In this document: piece after piece, positions 1-7,778 of the stretch
Numbering within the stretch: the first letter of the stretch is position 1
Layout: the number at the start of each line of letters is the position of its first letter
NCBI GenBank assembly: GCA_944320765.1
Contig: CALUIS010000011.1
Span: 1 to 64,000, forward strand
DNA: 64,000 bases
DNA from: an uncultured Paraprevotella sp.
GTDB taxonomy: Bacteria > Bacteroidota > Bacteroidia > Bacteroidales > Bacteroidaceae
Direction of reading: 5' to 3'
The notes under the pieces: model-generated
What the model was told of the DNA's origin: nothing
The model's database searches: none
What the model saw: the letters and a program-made list of their open reading frames with translations, nothing else
Made by a program: the position numbers and the translations under genes

Positions 1-375
1 TAATTAATTAACAAAACTCGGTTTAGGGCACTCAAAAGTGCCCTTTCAAAGGGGGATGCCCTAAATTGAGTGCTTACGTATGTCCAGTTTCCTTCATCGA
101 AGGACACGGACTGCTTTCCTACATTTGGACTCCAAGGTGTTTTCCAGAACCGAACCGGGCAAATGGCGAAAAGCGTGGGCTGTGTCCTTTTCTTTTTTTA
201 CCAGTCGATAAGTGTTAAGAAAAGTAATATGAACCATTATGAACTTGATGTGCATGAGGCATTAGGCTATTTTTGAATAAAAATAATTCGATTAGAAGTA
301 ATGACAACAAGTATCATAACCTATCTGTTCCTGCTTTCCGTCATAACTGAAGCATACAGACCAAATTCAATTACC
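1..375. other. leading intergenic stretch, no supported gene
   Basis: I see no convincing gene here. A 68-codon frame beginning with GTG at 70 is open to 276, but it has no recognisable domain, no promoter motif and a low-complexity phenylalanine run, so I do not call it. A 7-bp hairpin (GGGCACT/AGTGCCC, 26-43) followed by only three T could be the weak terminator of a gene lying left of the window. The stretch is AT-rich like the GTPase genes that follow it. Confidence 0.4.
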
Positions 376-633
376 ATGGAAAGAACGAATTATTACTGTG
401 AATATTGCGGAAAGAAGTTCCCTGATGTCCGCCAGCTCACTTCTGCCGCTTGCCCCCGCCATCCCGACGGCTCCAACAAAGGCCGTCACAAACTGTACGA
501 AGGCGCGGAGAAGAAAGAATACACCTGCAAGTATTGCGGGAAAAAGTTTCCCAGCATCATAGTGATGGTCGGAGGACAGTGCGTCAACCATCCCAAAGGT
601 ACAAACAAAGGCCCCCACACCCCTGCATTATAG
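376..633 (+). CDS. small protein with two tandem CxxC...C..H zinc fingers
   Basis: An 85-residue protein starting at the ATG at 376; an in-frame ATG at 301 would add 25 residues unrelated to the repeat, so I prefer 376. It consists of two copies of one module of about 40 residues. Each module has the pattern Y-C-x-Y-C-G-K-K-F-P, then a cysteine and a histidine about 15 residues later (CPRHP, CVNHP), then N-K-G-x-H. Two CxxC pairs each followed by Cx2H suggest two zinc sites. Small zinc fingers of this look are familiar from Bacteroidetes, but no specific function is known to me. It is followed closely by another zinc-ribbon gene and then by two large GTPases on the same strand, so all four may be co-transcribed. 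Fold: moderately sure; function: unknown. Confidence 0.7.
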   Translation: MERTNYYCEYCGKKFPDVRQLTSAACPRHPDGSNKGRHKLYEGAEKKEYTCKYCGKKFPSIIVMVGGQCVNHPKGTNKGPHTPAL

Positions 634-668
634 CCCCTATTACCTATTTATAAATAAGGAGTAAAACT

Positions 669-893
669 ATGTTCAGAGGAATAAGCTTGTTCAAATGCAC
701 CCGATGTGGCGAGAAGTTCAAAGCCCCCGACATCGAGTATTGCGCCACTGCATATTCGATGCCTCAACCCTGCCCGAAGTGCGGAAGCATCCGCACACGG
801 CCAGTCAGCTTGTTCGGGAAGTTAACGGAAAGATTCTATCGAAGTATTTGGGAGAGGATGGAAAAGGAGCAGGAACACCGTAATTTAATTTAA
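669..893 (+). CDS. small zinc-ribbon protein
   Basis: A 74-residue protein with CTRC near residues 10-13 and CPKC near residues 35-38, a spacing typical of a zinc ribbon, followed by a basic and aromatic helix-like tail (LTERFYRSIWERMEK). The two CxxC pairs probably bind one zinc. It sits 35 bases after the tandem zinc-finger gene and about 30 bases before the first GTPase, in the same direction. A degraded copy of this gene lies after the second GTPase (5061-5267), so the zinc-ribbon/GTPase unit seems to have undergone duplication. Function is unknown; a DNA-, RNA- or protein-binding adaptor is possible. Confidence 0.65.
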   Translation: MFRGISLFKCTRCGEKFKAPDIEYCATAYSMPQPCPKCGSIRTRPVSLFGKLTERFYRSIWERMEKEQEHRNLI

Positions 894-921
894 TTGAACA
901 CGATATTTAAAATATACCATT

Positions 922-3354
922 GTGGAACTCAACTATAAAGAAATAGCTTATCTAATAGGTTGCTATGCCATCATTGAAGATAAAGAGATCAATTCTCGTG
1001 AGTTAACTGTGTTAAACGATTTTTTGCCATTGCAAAAAGACAGCTTGCTGTATGCCGAACGCAAGAAAATATTCCAAGACGATGAGACAAAAATTCCACT
1101 AAAAGAACTTATTGATAGGTCATCACATTTACACTTAAACAAAGAAAAGAGCGAAGAACTTGTCCATTTCCTCGTCCGCATATCCTATGCAGACTTTTAT
1201 ATGGATTCAAAGGAAAGAAATCTTGCAGAAAAAGTGGCTAAGATTCTTAATGTACCCTTTGCCCCTATTGCCGAATATGAAGCTTCAAACAACAGCAAAA
1301 GCATATCAGACAGCAAACTAAAATGGCATGAATCCTTATGGGGAAAAGTCGAGAATTTTACATACGGATTCTCGGATAAGAACGAAAAACGGACTGATAG
1401 AATTTTAGGCGGCTTAGGTTTTGCTGATATATTGGAAGAAGTAACAGAAGAGGCTTCAACTGACATGGAGAGAGTTTCCGGAATCTTGAATACAATCAAT
1501 GATGATTTAAAAAACTGCGCACAAGGCTTGAACCAATTTAGCCCCACAAAAAACAAAAGCAGGAAGGATTTCGACAAAATAAAAGAGACCATTGCGGAAA
1601 TCAACAAAGAATTCAATCAGACCATAAACGAATCCGTATCACAAAACATAGAACTTTTGGACAAGAAAAAACGCAATATCCACTACTTCACCATTGCGTT
1701 TATGGGAAGGACAAAAGCGGGGAAAAGTACATTGCACAAAGTAGTGACGCAACAAAACGATGACGACATAGGCATAGGTAAACTGCGCACCACAAGGTAC
1801 AACCGCAGCTGGTACTGGGACAGATTACGGATTGTAGACACTCCGGGTATTGGTGCGCCAGGCGGGGAAGTTGACACAGAAATAGCAAAATCAATAATTG
1901 ATGAAGCAGACATGATTTGCTACATCGTGACAAGCGACTCCATACAGGAGACCGAATTTGATTTCTTTGAAACAATAAAAGATCGCAATAAGCCATTATA
2001 TATTATACTGAATTACAAAAGCAACCTTTCTGGCATTCGTCTAAAAAAATTCTTAGAGGCCCCCACCGACTGGAAAGATTGTAAAGGCCCGCAATCCATC
2101 GAAGGACATTTCAAGCGCATCGAAGAACGGCTAAGCGGTAAGTACAACATGGACGCCGTTGCAATCATCCCCTTACATCTATTGGCGGCACAATTATACG
2201 TAGAAGGCGGATTTGACGCTGAAATTTTAGAGAAATTAAAGACAGGTTCAAATATCACCTCTTTTATCAGAACGATAAAGGAAGAAATTTACAACACCGG
2301 TTGTCTAAAGAAAAGCCTAAGCATTATAGACGGGTCTTCATATAACATCCATCAAGTAAACGCCCGGATAAAGGCGGACTGCGATAGATTAAGGGAAGAT
2401 GCCAGTTTGCTGGAAAAAACAAGAGAAAAAATAAGCTCCTTTTTCTCAAATGAAAGAGGCAAACTCACGAGTCAACTATCCAGTATCACGGACTCTGTCA
2501 GGCAGGAACTTAAAAATAGGGCAAATACATTTTCTAACGAAAACTATGACAACGAAAATGCCGGTGCAGCATGGGAGAATGACTCTGTGGTGAAAAACAT
2601 TCTCGAACGTTATAAAGAAAGGATATCTGATTGTATCGAGGATTTTAAATCCAAACTAAAATCTGAATTAGAGGAAGTTACAAGTGATTTGCAGATACAT
2701 TTCAGATTCACCTCGTTCCAAAATATCAAAGGATCATCCATTAGTAACACACGGCTTGGAGTTGGCATTTTTGGAAGTATTTTAACGGCTGCAGCCCCAT
2801 TCATAATCTCACAGTTATGGCATCCTGGTGGATGGATCGCAGCGGCTGGGACAGCCGTTGTCGGAGTGATTGTTTCAATCTTTACCAGTTTGTTCACATC
2901 AAAAAGTGAAAAGATCAGAAAAGCCATAAACAAAATGAGAGAGCAGCTCGAAAAAGGCATTGATGAGAATATGAGCAAAAACAAAAATACCCTACTGGCA
3001 AATATAAACAGTTCCATAAACAGTGCATCCCAGGAGATCAATAATGCTTTTGTTGCCTACATTACTGGTGCTAATGACATTCTTAACGAGATGGATACGC
3101 TACTCAAGAAATGTGACAAATCAGAAAATGCAATTAACTCATTAATCGGTTTCAGAATTCTTGATTATGTCAGAAAGAACAAAGTGAAAGGCAAGAAGAT
3201 CAAGGATATGGCAAATGAATTTCTGATTGAGAACTACCCGGTAGAAAGAGATTGGACAAATCACTCTCTGACCTACAAATACGCCAATGCTTGTAATGAG
3301 AATGATAAAATGAAAGCCGAAAAGGCAACTCAAATGACTATTAACTTCAAATAA
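922..3354 (+). CDS. dynamin-like GTPase with TerB-like N-terminus
   Basis: An 810-residue protein starting at GTG (922). Residues about 1-120 are helical, acidic and resemble the TerB/tellurite-resistance fold (paired segments with D-x-E-I-N and D-S-K-E-R-N). A coiled segment follows. The GTPase core shows a P-loop GRTKAGKST at 262-270 and the switch-II/G3 motif DTPGIG at 306-311; the G4 motif is unclear. The C-terminal half is long and helical and contains a glycine/alanine-rich hydrophobic hairpin at about 611-658, followed by more coiled coil. This is the layout of bacterial dynamin-like membrane-remodelling GTPases: G domain, helical stalk, membrane-inserting paddle. Bacterial dynamins usually act as tandem partners, and a second GTPase begins 9 bases after this stop, so a hetero-complex is likely (inference). 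TerB-like domains are known from stress and phage-conflict loci. Cellular role unproven. Confidence 0.75.
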   Translation: MELNYKEIAYLIGCYAIIEDKEINSRELTVLNDFLPLQKDSLLYAERKKIFQDDETKIPLKELIDRSSHLHLNKEKSEELVHFLVRISYADFYMDSKERNLAEKVAKILNVPFAPIAEYEASNNSKSISDSKLKWHESLWGKVENFTYGFSDKNEKRTDRILGGLGFADILEEVTEEASTDMERVSGILNTINDDLKNCAQGLNQFSPTKNKSRKDFDKIKETIAEINKEFNQTINESVSQNIELLDKKKRNIHYFTIAFMGRTKAGKSTLHKVVTQQNDDDIGIGKLRTTRYNRSWYWDRLRIVDTPGIGAPGGEVDTEIAKSIIDEADMICYIVTSDSIQETEFDFFETIKDRNKPLYIILNYKSNLSGIRLKKFLEAPTDWKDCKGPQSIEGHFKRIEERLSGKYNMDAVAIIPLHLLAAQLYVEGGFDAEILEKLKTGSNITSFIRTIKEEIYNTGCLKKSLSIIDGSSYNIHQVNARIKADCDRLREDASLLEKTREKISSFFSNERGKLTSQLSSITDSVRQELKNRANTFSNENYDNENAGAAWENDSVVKNILERYKERISDCIEDFKSKLKSELEEVTSDLQIHFRFTSFQNIKGSSISNTRLGVGIFGSILTAAAPFIISQLWHPGGWIAAAGTAVVGVIVSIFTSLFTSKSEKIRKAINKMREQLEKGIDENMSKNKNTLLANINSSINSASQEINNAFVAYITGANDILNEMDTLLKKCDKSENAINSLIGFRILDYVRKNKVKGKKIKDMANEFLIENYPVERDWTNHSLTYKYANACNENDKMKAEKATQMTINFK

Positions 3355-3362
3355 ATAGAACA

Positions 3363-5060
3363 ATGTACGAAACAATCAATTATGCCAAATATCAACAACG
3401 GCTTGAGCAATTGATATTGAAGACTAAAAAGTTGTTGGCACAAACTGACAACAGTGACTTAGCGCAGAAAATGGATACCGAATTGCAAGAAGTCAGTGAG
3501 CGTAAAGAATTGCGATTAGCATTTGTCGGACAATACGGGTCAGGAAAGTCAACCATCATATCGGCATTGACCGGCAACAAAGACATTCTGATTGATGCCA
3601 ATATCTCTACCGACAAAGTCACTGAATACAGATGGAACAATATTGTTCTAATGGATACCCCAGGAATCTTAGCAGGCAAGGTCGAAGAGCATGACGAAAG
3701 AACCAAAGCCGCGCTAAAAGAGTGCGACCTGATTTTTTATGTATTAACCAGTCAACTATTTGATGACGTCATTTTTAATAACTTCATTGATCTGGCATAT
3801 AATCAGCACTTGGCAGACAAAATGTTCATTGTTGTAAACAAAATGAATATGGAGTATGGAGATTACGCCCAACTCGTACAAAACTACACCGCTTCTTTGC
3901 ACAACACGTTTAAAGAACGCGGCTATGATTTCTCGGCTTTCCCCATCGCCTTTATCGATGCAAACGATTACTTGGAGGGCGTCAAAGACGGAGATGATGA
4001 ATTTATACAAGTCAGCAATTTTGAAAAGTTTATCAATGATCTTAACTCTTTCGTAAGCAGCAAAGGACTTATCAAAAAGCAATTCGATACGCCTGTCCGT
4101 GTACTGCAAAGTTATGCAAAAGACATTGCCATCTCGGAAGTAGACCAAAATCTGGCTGAATTTTACCGCCAATTTGAGCAGAGGTTAAGCATTAGCGAAA
4201 GAGAACTCAAACGCGATGTTTCCAATGTGCTCTATTCTTTTGAGACAGATGCAATGACAAAAGTTTCAGCCCTGTCCAGTGGAATCGGCTCTTTAGGAGA
4301 AGCAGAATGGAAAGTTCAACAAGAAGAGTTGAACAGGGCATTACAGCAAAGCATAAATACAACTTCCACAAAGATTGAGAAGGTGGTAGAACAAAACTAT
4401 GCGGATTTATTAAAAGAAGTGGAGGACTTCGGCCATAGAGACACTCTTGCCAAATATATCAGCAGTATAGACGCCAAACTCAATTCCCCAAATATCAGCA
4501 TAGAAGAGAGGAACAACCTCAACTCTCAAAAAAGAGCATTAGACTGGCTTAAATCGGGTGCGACAAAGATTGGAGATATGGCACCTGGTGTTAACGGCGT
4601 TTTTGGAGGAATCAGTAATGCCTCAGGTTCTCAATTACATAACATAGTGCTAAATGTCGGACATTTCTTCGGGAAAAGTTTTAGACCGTGGGAGGCTGTC
4701 AGATGGGCCAGCAATATTGCCAAAGTAGCAAAATTCGGGATTCCCGTAGTTACAGCAGGAATAGACATCTGGATGCAGTTGCGTGAAGAGAAAAAGGAGA
4801 ACGAGAGATTGCAACAAATCAAAGAATCCAAGAATCAATTCATCACTGGCTACCAAGGAGAGCTGAACAAAGCCAAGGGACAATTTGAAGATTATCTGAA
4901 TACGGTATTGAAGAATTACCGAGACAAGCGCAATGATGTAAATAAGTCAAAGGACGAAATCATCAGAGCCTCAAAACGTAATGACTCCATCAATAAATCC
5001 ATAAATGAATTAGAAGGAGAATACGTAGATTTTATAGAAATGATTGAGGAAGACAAATAA
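3363..5060 (+). CDS. dynamin-family GTPase, partner of the upstream GTPase
   Basis: A 565-residue protein with P-loop GQYGSGKST at 56-64, DTPG at 98-101 and NKMN at 159-162, where the family usually has NKxD; the final Asp is replaced by Asn, which could alter nucleotide specificity or affinity. Long helical and coiled segments flank a moderately hydrophobic stretch near residues 410-465 (GHFFGKSF..., FGIPVVTAGIDIW), a candidate membrane-contacting paddle. The overall plan resembles the LeoA-type bacterial dynamin-like proteins. It is separated from the upstream GTPase by 8 bases, so translation is probably coupled. Both genes are AT-rich compared with the rest of the window. Possible roles are membrane repair, vesicle release or phage defence; the sequence does not decide among them. 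Confidence 0.72.
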   Translation: MYETINYAKYQQRLEQLILKTKKLLAQTDNSDLAQKMDTELQEVSERKELRLAFVGQYGSGKSTIISALTGNKDILIDANISTDKVTEYRWNNIVLMDTPGILAGKVEEHDERTKAALKECDLIFYVLTSQLFDDVIFNNFIDLAYNQHLADKMFIVVNKMNMEYGDYAQLVQNYTASLHNTFKERGYDFSAFPIAFIDANDYLEGVKDGDDEFIQVSNFEKFINDLNSFVSSKGLIKKQFDTPVRVLQSYAKDIAISEVDQNLAEFYRQFEQRLSISERELKRDVSNVLYSFETDAMTKVSALSSGIGSLGEAEWKVQQEELNRALQQSINTTSTKIEKVVEQNYADLLKEVEDFGHRDTLAKYISSIDAKLNSPNISIEERNNLNSQKRALDWLKSGATKIGDMAPGVNGVFGGISNASGSQLHNIVLNVGHFFGKSFRPWEAVRWASNIAKVAKFGIPVVTAGIDIWMQLREEKKENERLQQIKESKNQFITGYQGELNKAKGQFEDYLNTVLKNYRDKRNDVNKSKDEIIRASKRNDSINKSINELEGEYVDFIEMIEEDK

Positions 5061-5267
5061 CAATAGATCTCAAGAAACACCTATGCACCAGTTGCAGAGC
5101 GTGTTTCAAGATACCCTACAGGGAACATATGATAACCGTCCTGTCCATGCCATACATAGAAATGCTTGAAGTGAAAGAGCATCCGCACATGACTTGTAAT
5201 TTTGTTTGGGAAGCTGACGGAAAGAGTCTATCGGAGTATTTGGGAGAGGATGGAAGAAAAGAAATAA
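5061..5267 (+). pseudogene. degenerate copy of the zinc-ribbon gene
   Basis: This stretch repeats the 3' part of the zinc-ribbon gene at 669-893. At DNA level, 5181-5260 aligns with about 785-870: both read gcatccgcac, then TTTGGGAAGCTGACGG versus TTCGGGAAGTTAACGG, then TATTTGGGAGAGGATGGAA. In translation a first frame gives CTSCRACFKIP, matching CTRCGEKFKAP of the intact gene. The match then continues in another frame (LFGKLTERVYRSIWERMEEKK), so a frameshift and an in-frame TGA have broken it. The first CxxC pair survives but the second is lost. I read it as a decayed duplicate left at the far end of the GTPase pair. Confidence 0.7.
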
Positions 5268-5285
5268 AATTAAAAATTCAGCCCT

Positions 5286-5459
5286 ATGAATAGCAATGCA
5301 ATAACGACAACCAAAGTATTAGAAATGGCGAAAAATGGCTGGGATGCCATTGTAGAAATGTATAAGCAATCTACTCCTGAGCAAAGAGAAAAGATCTTGA
5401 AAATTTTAGGAGGAATAGCCGGATTTAGTGCTTTGCTGAAATATTTGAAAAGCTTATAA
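5286..5459 (+). CDS. 57-residue micro-protein, helical, hydrophobic C-terminus
   Basis: Runs from ATG 5286 to TAA 5457-5459. The N-terminal half is hydrophilic and helical (VLEMAKNGWDAIVEMYKQS), and the C-terminal third is a short hydrophobic segment with glycines (KILGGIAGFSALLKYLKSL) that could form an amphipathic or membrane-dipping helix. It lies on the same strand as the GTPases and is followed by further micro-proteins. I do not recognise a family. The composition and membrane-seeking tail suggest a small partner of the membrane-active GTPases, which is inference only. Confidence 0.5.
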   Translation: MNSNAITTTKVLEMAKNGWDAIVEMYKQSTPEQREKILKILGGIAGFSALLKYLKSL

Positions 5460-5519
5460 TAAGCCTATTTAGGTTAAAAGGATTTTGAAGCCATCGATGC
5501 AGCCATCGCCAACAACAAC

Positions 5520-5645
5520 ATGGAAGCACTGGCCCTCATGTTGCAAAGCGTCAACACGTTAGCGGCACAATCACCATTCAAAGCTTTGGTTGATCTGGCG
5601 CAGGTGAAGCAAAACTTTTTAACCAGTGACGAAATAGAAATCTAA
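5520..5645 (+). CDS. 41-residue small ORF, possibly the tail of a truncated gene
   Basis: An open frame reading MEALALMLQSVNTLAAQ then KALVDLAQVKQNF, ending at TAA 5643-5645. The same frame is open upstream for about 13 more codons (DFEAIDAAIANNN) back to a stop just before 5480, without an ATG. This suggests either that the true start is the ATG at 5520 or that the frame is the C-terminal remnant of a longer helical protein. No domain recognised. Low confidence as a functional gene. Confidence 0.3.
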   Translation: MEALALMLQSVNTLAAQSPFKALVDLAQVKQNFLTSDEIEI

Positions 5646-5674
5646 AAATTGTAATAACATAAACTGAATGAACT

Positions 5675-5809
5675 ATGAGCAAGAATAGAAAAATGGGAGC
5701 ACTCAAAGATGTGAATCCTGACGATGTAGTGGATTTGGTAAAAACGGCAGGCAAAATTATCCGTGATTTATTAAAAAAAGACAATACGGATAAGCAGAGT
5801 AAGAAATGA
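5675..5809 (+). CDS. 44-residue lysine-rich micro-protein
   Basis: Runs from ATG 5675 to TGA 5807-5809. The sequence is strongly basic at both ends with a central segment VDLVKTAGKIIRDLLKK that would make an amphipathic helix. It follows two other small frames on the same strand between the GTPase pair and the glycine-rich membrane protein. There is no recognisable family. Amphipathic micro-proteins of this kind can bind membranes or act as small toxins or antitoxins; nothing in the sequence decides this. Confidence 0.45.
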   Translation: MSKNRKMGALKDVNPDDVVDLVKTAGKIIRDLLKKDNTDKQSKK

Positions 5810-5941
5810 GGCTCATTAGATCCGACTATCAAAGTTGGATAAGTTTTGGTTTCAAAATACGGTGTATCCCTTACTGAAAAGGATTTGCAGTTGTTCTGAC
5901 AATTCGCAGGTAAAATAAATCTTAGTTAAAATGAGACAACA

Positions 5942-6310
5942 ATGGTAACAGTATATACAAAAGAAGAATTGGAGCAAGCCCTGAGAGCGAAAGAATCTCA
6001 TATTCGAATAAAAGGAGAATTAGCCGAAGTCATAAAGAAAAAAGTCAAAAGGCAGAAAACGGCTAAGAAAATCGGTATAGGAACTGCCGCCATAGGTGCT
6101 GCAGCATTAATCGCAGCTCCTCTGACAGGCGGCGCATCATTGATAGCTGGGGCAGGGGCGACAGCAATGGGATTAACCGTTGGCACTGTTACTATCACTG
6201 TGGCTGAATTAGCCATTTTGGTTGGAGGGACTGTTGCAATTACAGCCCTTTTAAAAGGGTATAAAAAAGTAAAGATGAATTCCGATGGTAGTATAGAACT
6301 TGAAAAATAA
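5942..6310 (+). CDS. small glycine-rich membrane protein (glycine-zipper-like)
   Basis: A 122-residue protein with a charged N-terminal part (EELEQALRAKE..., about 1-45, basic near the end) followed by two adjacent hydrophobic segments rich in Gly, Ala and Thr (about 46-75 and 80-102), then a short charged tail KKVKMNSDGSIELEK. The hydrophobic part, with GAAALIAAPLTGGASLIAGAGA and GTVTITVAELAILVGG, looks like a helical hairpin with glycine-zipper packing, as seen in small pore-forming or membrane-anchoring proteins. It has no signal peptide. It lies between the micro-proteins and the nuclease module, on the same strand. Function is unknown; a membrane partner of the GTPases or a stand-alone effector are both possible. 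Confidence 0.55.
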   Translation: MVTVYTKEELEQALRAKESHIRIKGELAEVIKKKVKRQKTAKKIGIGTAAIGAAALIAAPLTGGASLIAGAGATAMGLTVGTVTITVAELAILVGGTVAITALLKGYKKVKMNSDGSIELEK

Positions 6311-6320
6311 ATATAATCGT

Positions 6321-6488
6321 ATGGGAAATAAAAGTTGGGGTGGCGGTTATAACCAAGGAGTAGACGACGGTTATGACATGGCCAAAAATGAGTTCAAAGA
6401 TAAGACAAAGCTTGACTTTGACACATTAATGAAGATTGCCGACAAAGTAGGAAAAGTGCTCGGACATTTTTCAAAAAAGAAAGGGTAA
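6321..6488 (+). CDS. 55-residue small protein, Gly/Asp-rich start
   Basis: I chose the ATG at 6321 (MGNKSWGGGYNQGVDDGYD); an ATG at 6300 would overlap the end of the upstream gene by 11 bases and add seven residues. The N-terminus is rich in Gly, Asp and Tyr; the remainder is a charged helix (LDFDTLMKIADKVGKVLGHFSKKKG). No family recognised. It is the last of the run of small genes downstream of the GTPases, before the composition shifts to more GC-rich at the nuclease gene. Confidence 0.45.
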   Translation: MGNKSWGGGYNQGVDDGYDMAKNEFKDKTKLDFDTLMKIADKVGKVLGHFSKKKG

Positions 6489-6526
6489 GACTATGAGTAC
6501 AAATTAATCAACTTCAAAAAAAGTAT

Positions 6527-6988
6527 ATGGAAACCTTCAGAAAGAAAATCCAGCAAACGACAGGATGGTCGGATGCTATCGTCAACGCCATCCAGAGTGA
6601 AGACGAAGCGCGTATCTACATCGGTGCAGGACTGAAAGAAGCCATCGTCAATGGCAGACCGGCATTGATACAGCCCCGGATAGACCCGGACTATCAGATG
6701 CCGGAATGGTGGATAAAGGAACATGGAGAAAAATGGCGCGGATGGACGAACAGCGATTTGATGGGCGAAGGGTATCCTCCACACGATGAAAACGGAGACC
6801 CTTACGAACTGCACCACATCGGGCAACTGACCGATTCGCCTCTTGCCGAACTGACCTGGTCGCAACACCGGGAGGGGAAAAACTTTGCGGTGCTGCATAC
6901 TACCGAAGACTACTCGGACATTGACCGCGGAGCATTCGAGAAAGAGAAAGCCGCGCACTGGATGGCAAGGCATCGAACGAAAGCGTAG
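6527..6988 (+). CDS. LHH-type HNH/Endo VII nuclease, toxin-like
   Basis: A 153-residue protein whose C-terminal half (about 80-150) matches the HNH/endonuclease VII superfamily pattern of polymorphic-toxin nucleases: the motif PYELHHIGQ with the catalytic-type histidine pair at 96-97, then DSPLAELTW, an H-x-E segment, and a terminal IDRGAFEKEKAAHW block. This arrangement is typical of LHH nuclease domains found at the C-termini of secreted polymorphic toxins. Here the domain is almost free-standing: the first 75 residues contain no signal peptide, PAAR, Rhs or RHS-repeat part. Two paralogous genes follow immediately and are the best candidates for immunity proteins. The gene is visibly more GC-rich than the GTPase genes upstream, so it probably arrived separately. 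Confidence 0.75.
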   Translation: METFRKKIQQTTGWSDAIVNAIQSEDEARIYIGAGLKEAIVNGRPALIQPRIDPDYQMPEWWIKEHGEKWRGWTNSDLMGEGYPPHDENGDPYELHHIGQLTDSPLAELTWSQHREGKNFAVLHTTEDYSDIDRGAFEKEKAAHWMARHRTKA

Positions 6989-7052
6989 CAACGGAATACG
7001 GCACCACCGGAAATGAATTTATAATGAACCTCATGTGAAAGGGCTGACGCAA

Positions 7053-7778
7053 ATGAAATACAGAGACGGATATTTATGCGGACAAGACGACCTGGACCGG
7101 CTACCTGTGGACATTCTGGAGGACATCATCATCCGCATCTACCAAGACGACTACCTGAGCCGTGACGCCAAGCAGGAACTGCTGAAAGACTATCTGGACG
7201 AACGGAAGAACAAGCTGGACAAGGCTTTCCTGTACACAGACGAAAACCTGAAACGCCTGCGGGAGATGAACGGACTGATAGAACAGCAAAGCATCGAAGC
7301 CATACGCACGGCATACCGGATCTACCAAGATGAACTGGCGGAGAAGACCGCACATCCCGACACTTATACGGATATGGAAATCAAGCCCATACTGAAAGTG
7401 CCCGCCGACATCTATTATCAGGAAAAACCGGATTGCGTCTTCACGGAAAAGGAAGAGCGGATATGGGACGTGCTCTGTTCGCCACACAACAGGGATTACC
7501 GGACGTTCGGAATGCTTTCCACGGTGACCGACTTCTGCACTTCCCGGCCTGAGGCGGACTGTGAAGCCGTCATACGCGAATGTGTCTATGGCTGCATGGG
7601 CGAGGAAGAGTTCACCAGTTGGGGCGACGTGATGTGCCTGGACCGGGAGAAAGTGAAAGACATCCTCATCGTCCGCCCTTTTCACAACATTTATGACTTC
7701 TGCGGATTCGCCATGACGGATTTGCTGAAAGTCCAGAAGTTTCACCTTGAGATAGAACTGACCGATGAAATACTATAA
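7053..7778 (+). CDS. putative immunity protein, first of two paralogues
   Basis: A 241-residue cytoplasmic, acidic, largely helical protein. I prefer the ATG at 7053 over a GTG at 7035, because MKYRDGY then aligns with the start MKYYKGY of the next gene. The two proteins are paralogues: DDYLSRDAKQELLKDYLDER aligns with DKFVCESDKTWLMDKYKEER, LDKAFLYTDENLKRL with LDANFSFIDGNRRRL, and FTEKEERIWDVL with YGDDERDLWNIC. The position directly after a toxin-type nuclease, with a 14-base overlap to its paralogue, is what is expected for immunity genes, which are often duplicated. I do not recognise a named family, so the function is inferred from context only. Confidence 0.55.
   Translation: MKYRDGYLCGQDDLDRLPVDILEDIIIRIYQDDYLSRDAKQELLKDYLDERKNKLDKAFLYTDENLKRLREMNGLIEQQSIEAIRTAYRIYQDELAEKTAHPDTYTDMEIKPILKVPADIYYQEKPDCVFTEKEERIWDVLCSPHNRDYRTFGMLSTVTDFCTSRPEADCEAVIRECVYGCMGEEEFTSWGDVMCLDREKVKDILIVRPFHNIYDFCGFAMTDLLKVQKFHLEIELTDEIL

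Noticed and set aside
70-276. A 68-codon frame with GTG start at the left edge
   Set aside because: No domain, no promoter, and no conservation that I can judge. It may be a remnant but cannot be supported.
5810-5941. A further gene fragment between two small frames
   Set aside because: Short open stretches exist (for example VSKYGVSLTEKDLQLF) but none has a start codon and the longest is under 30 codons.
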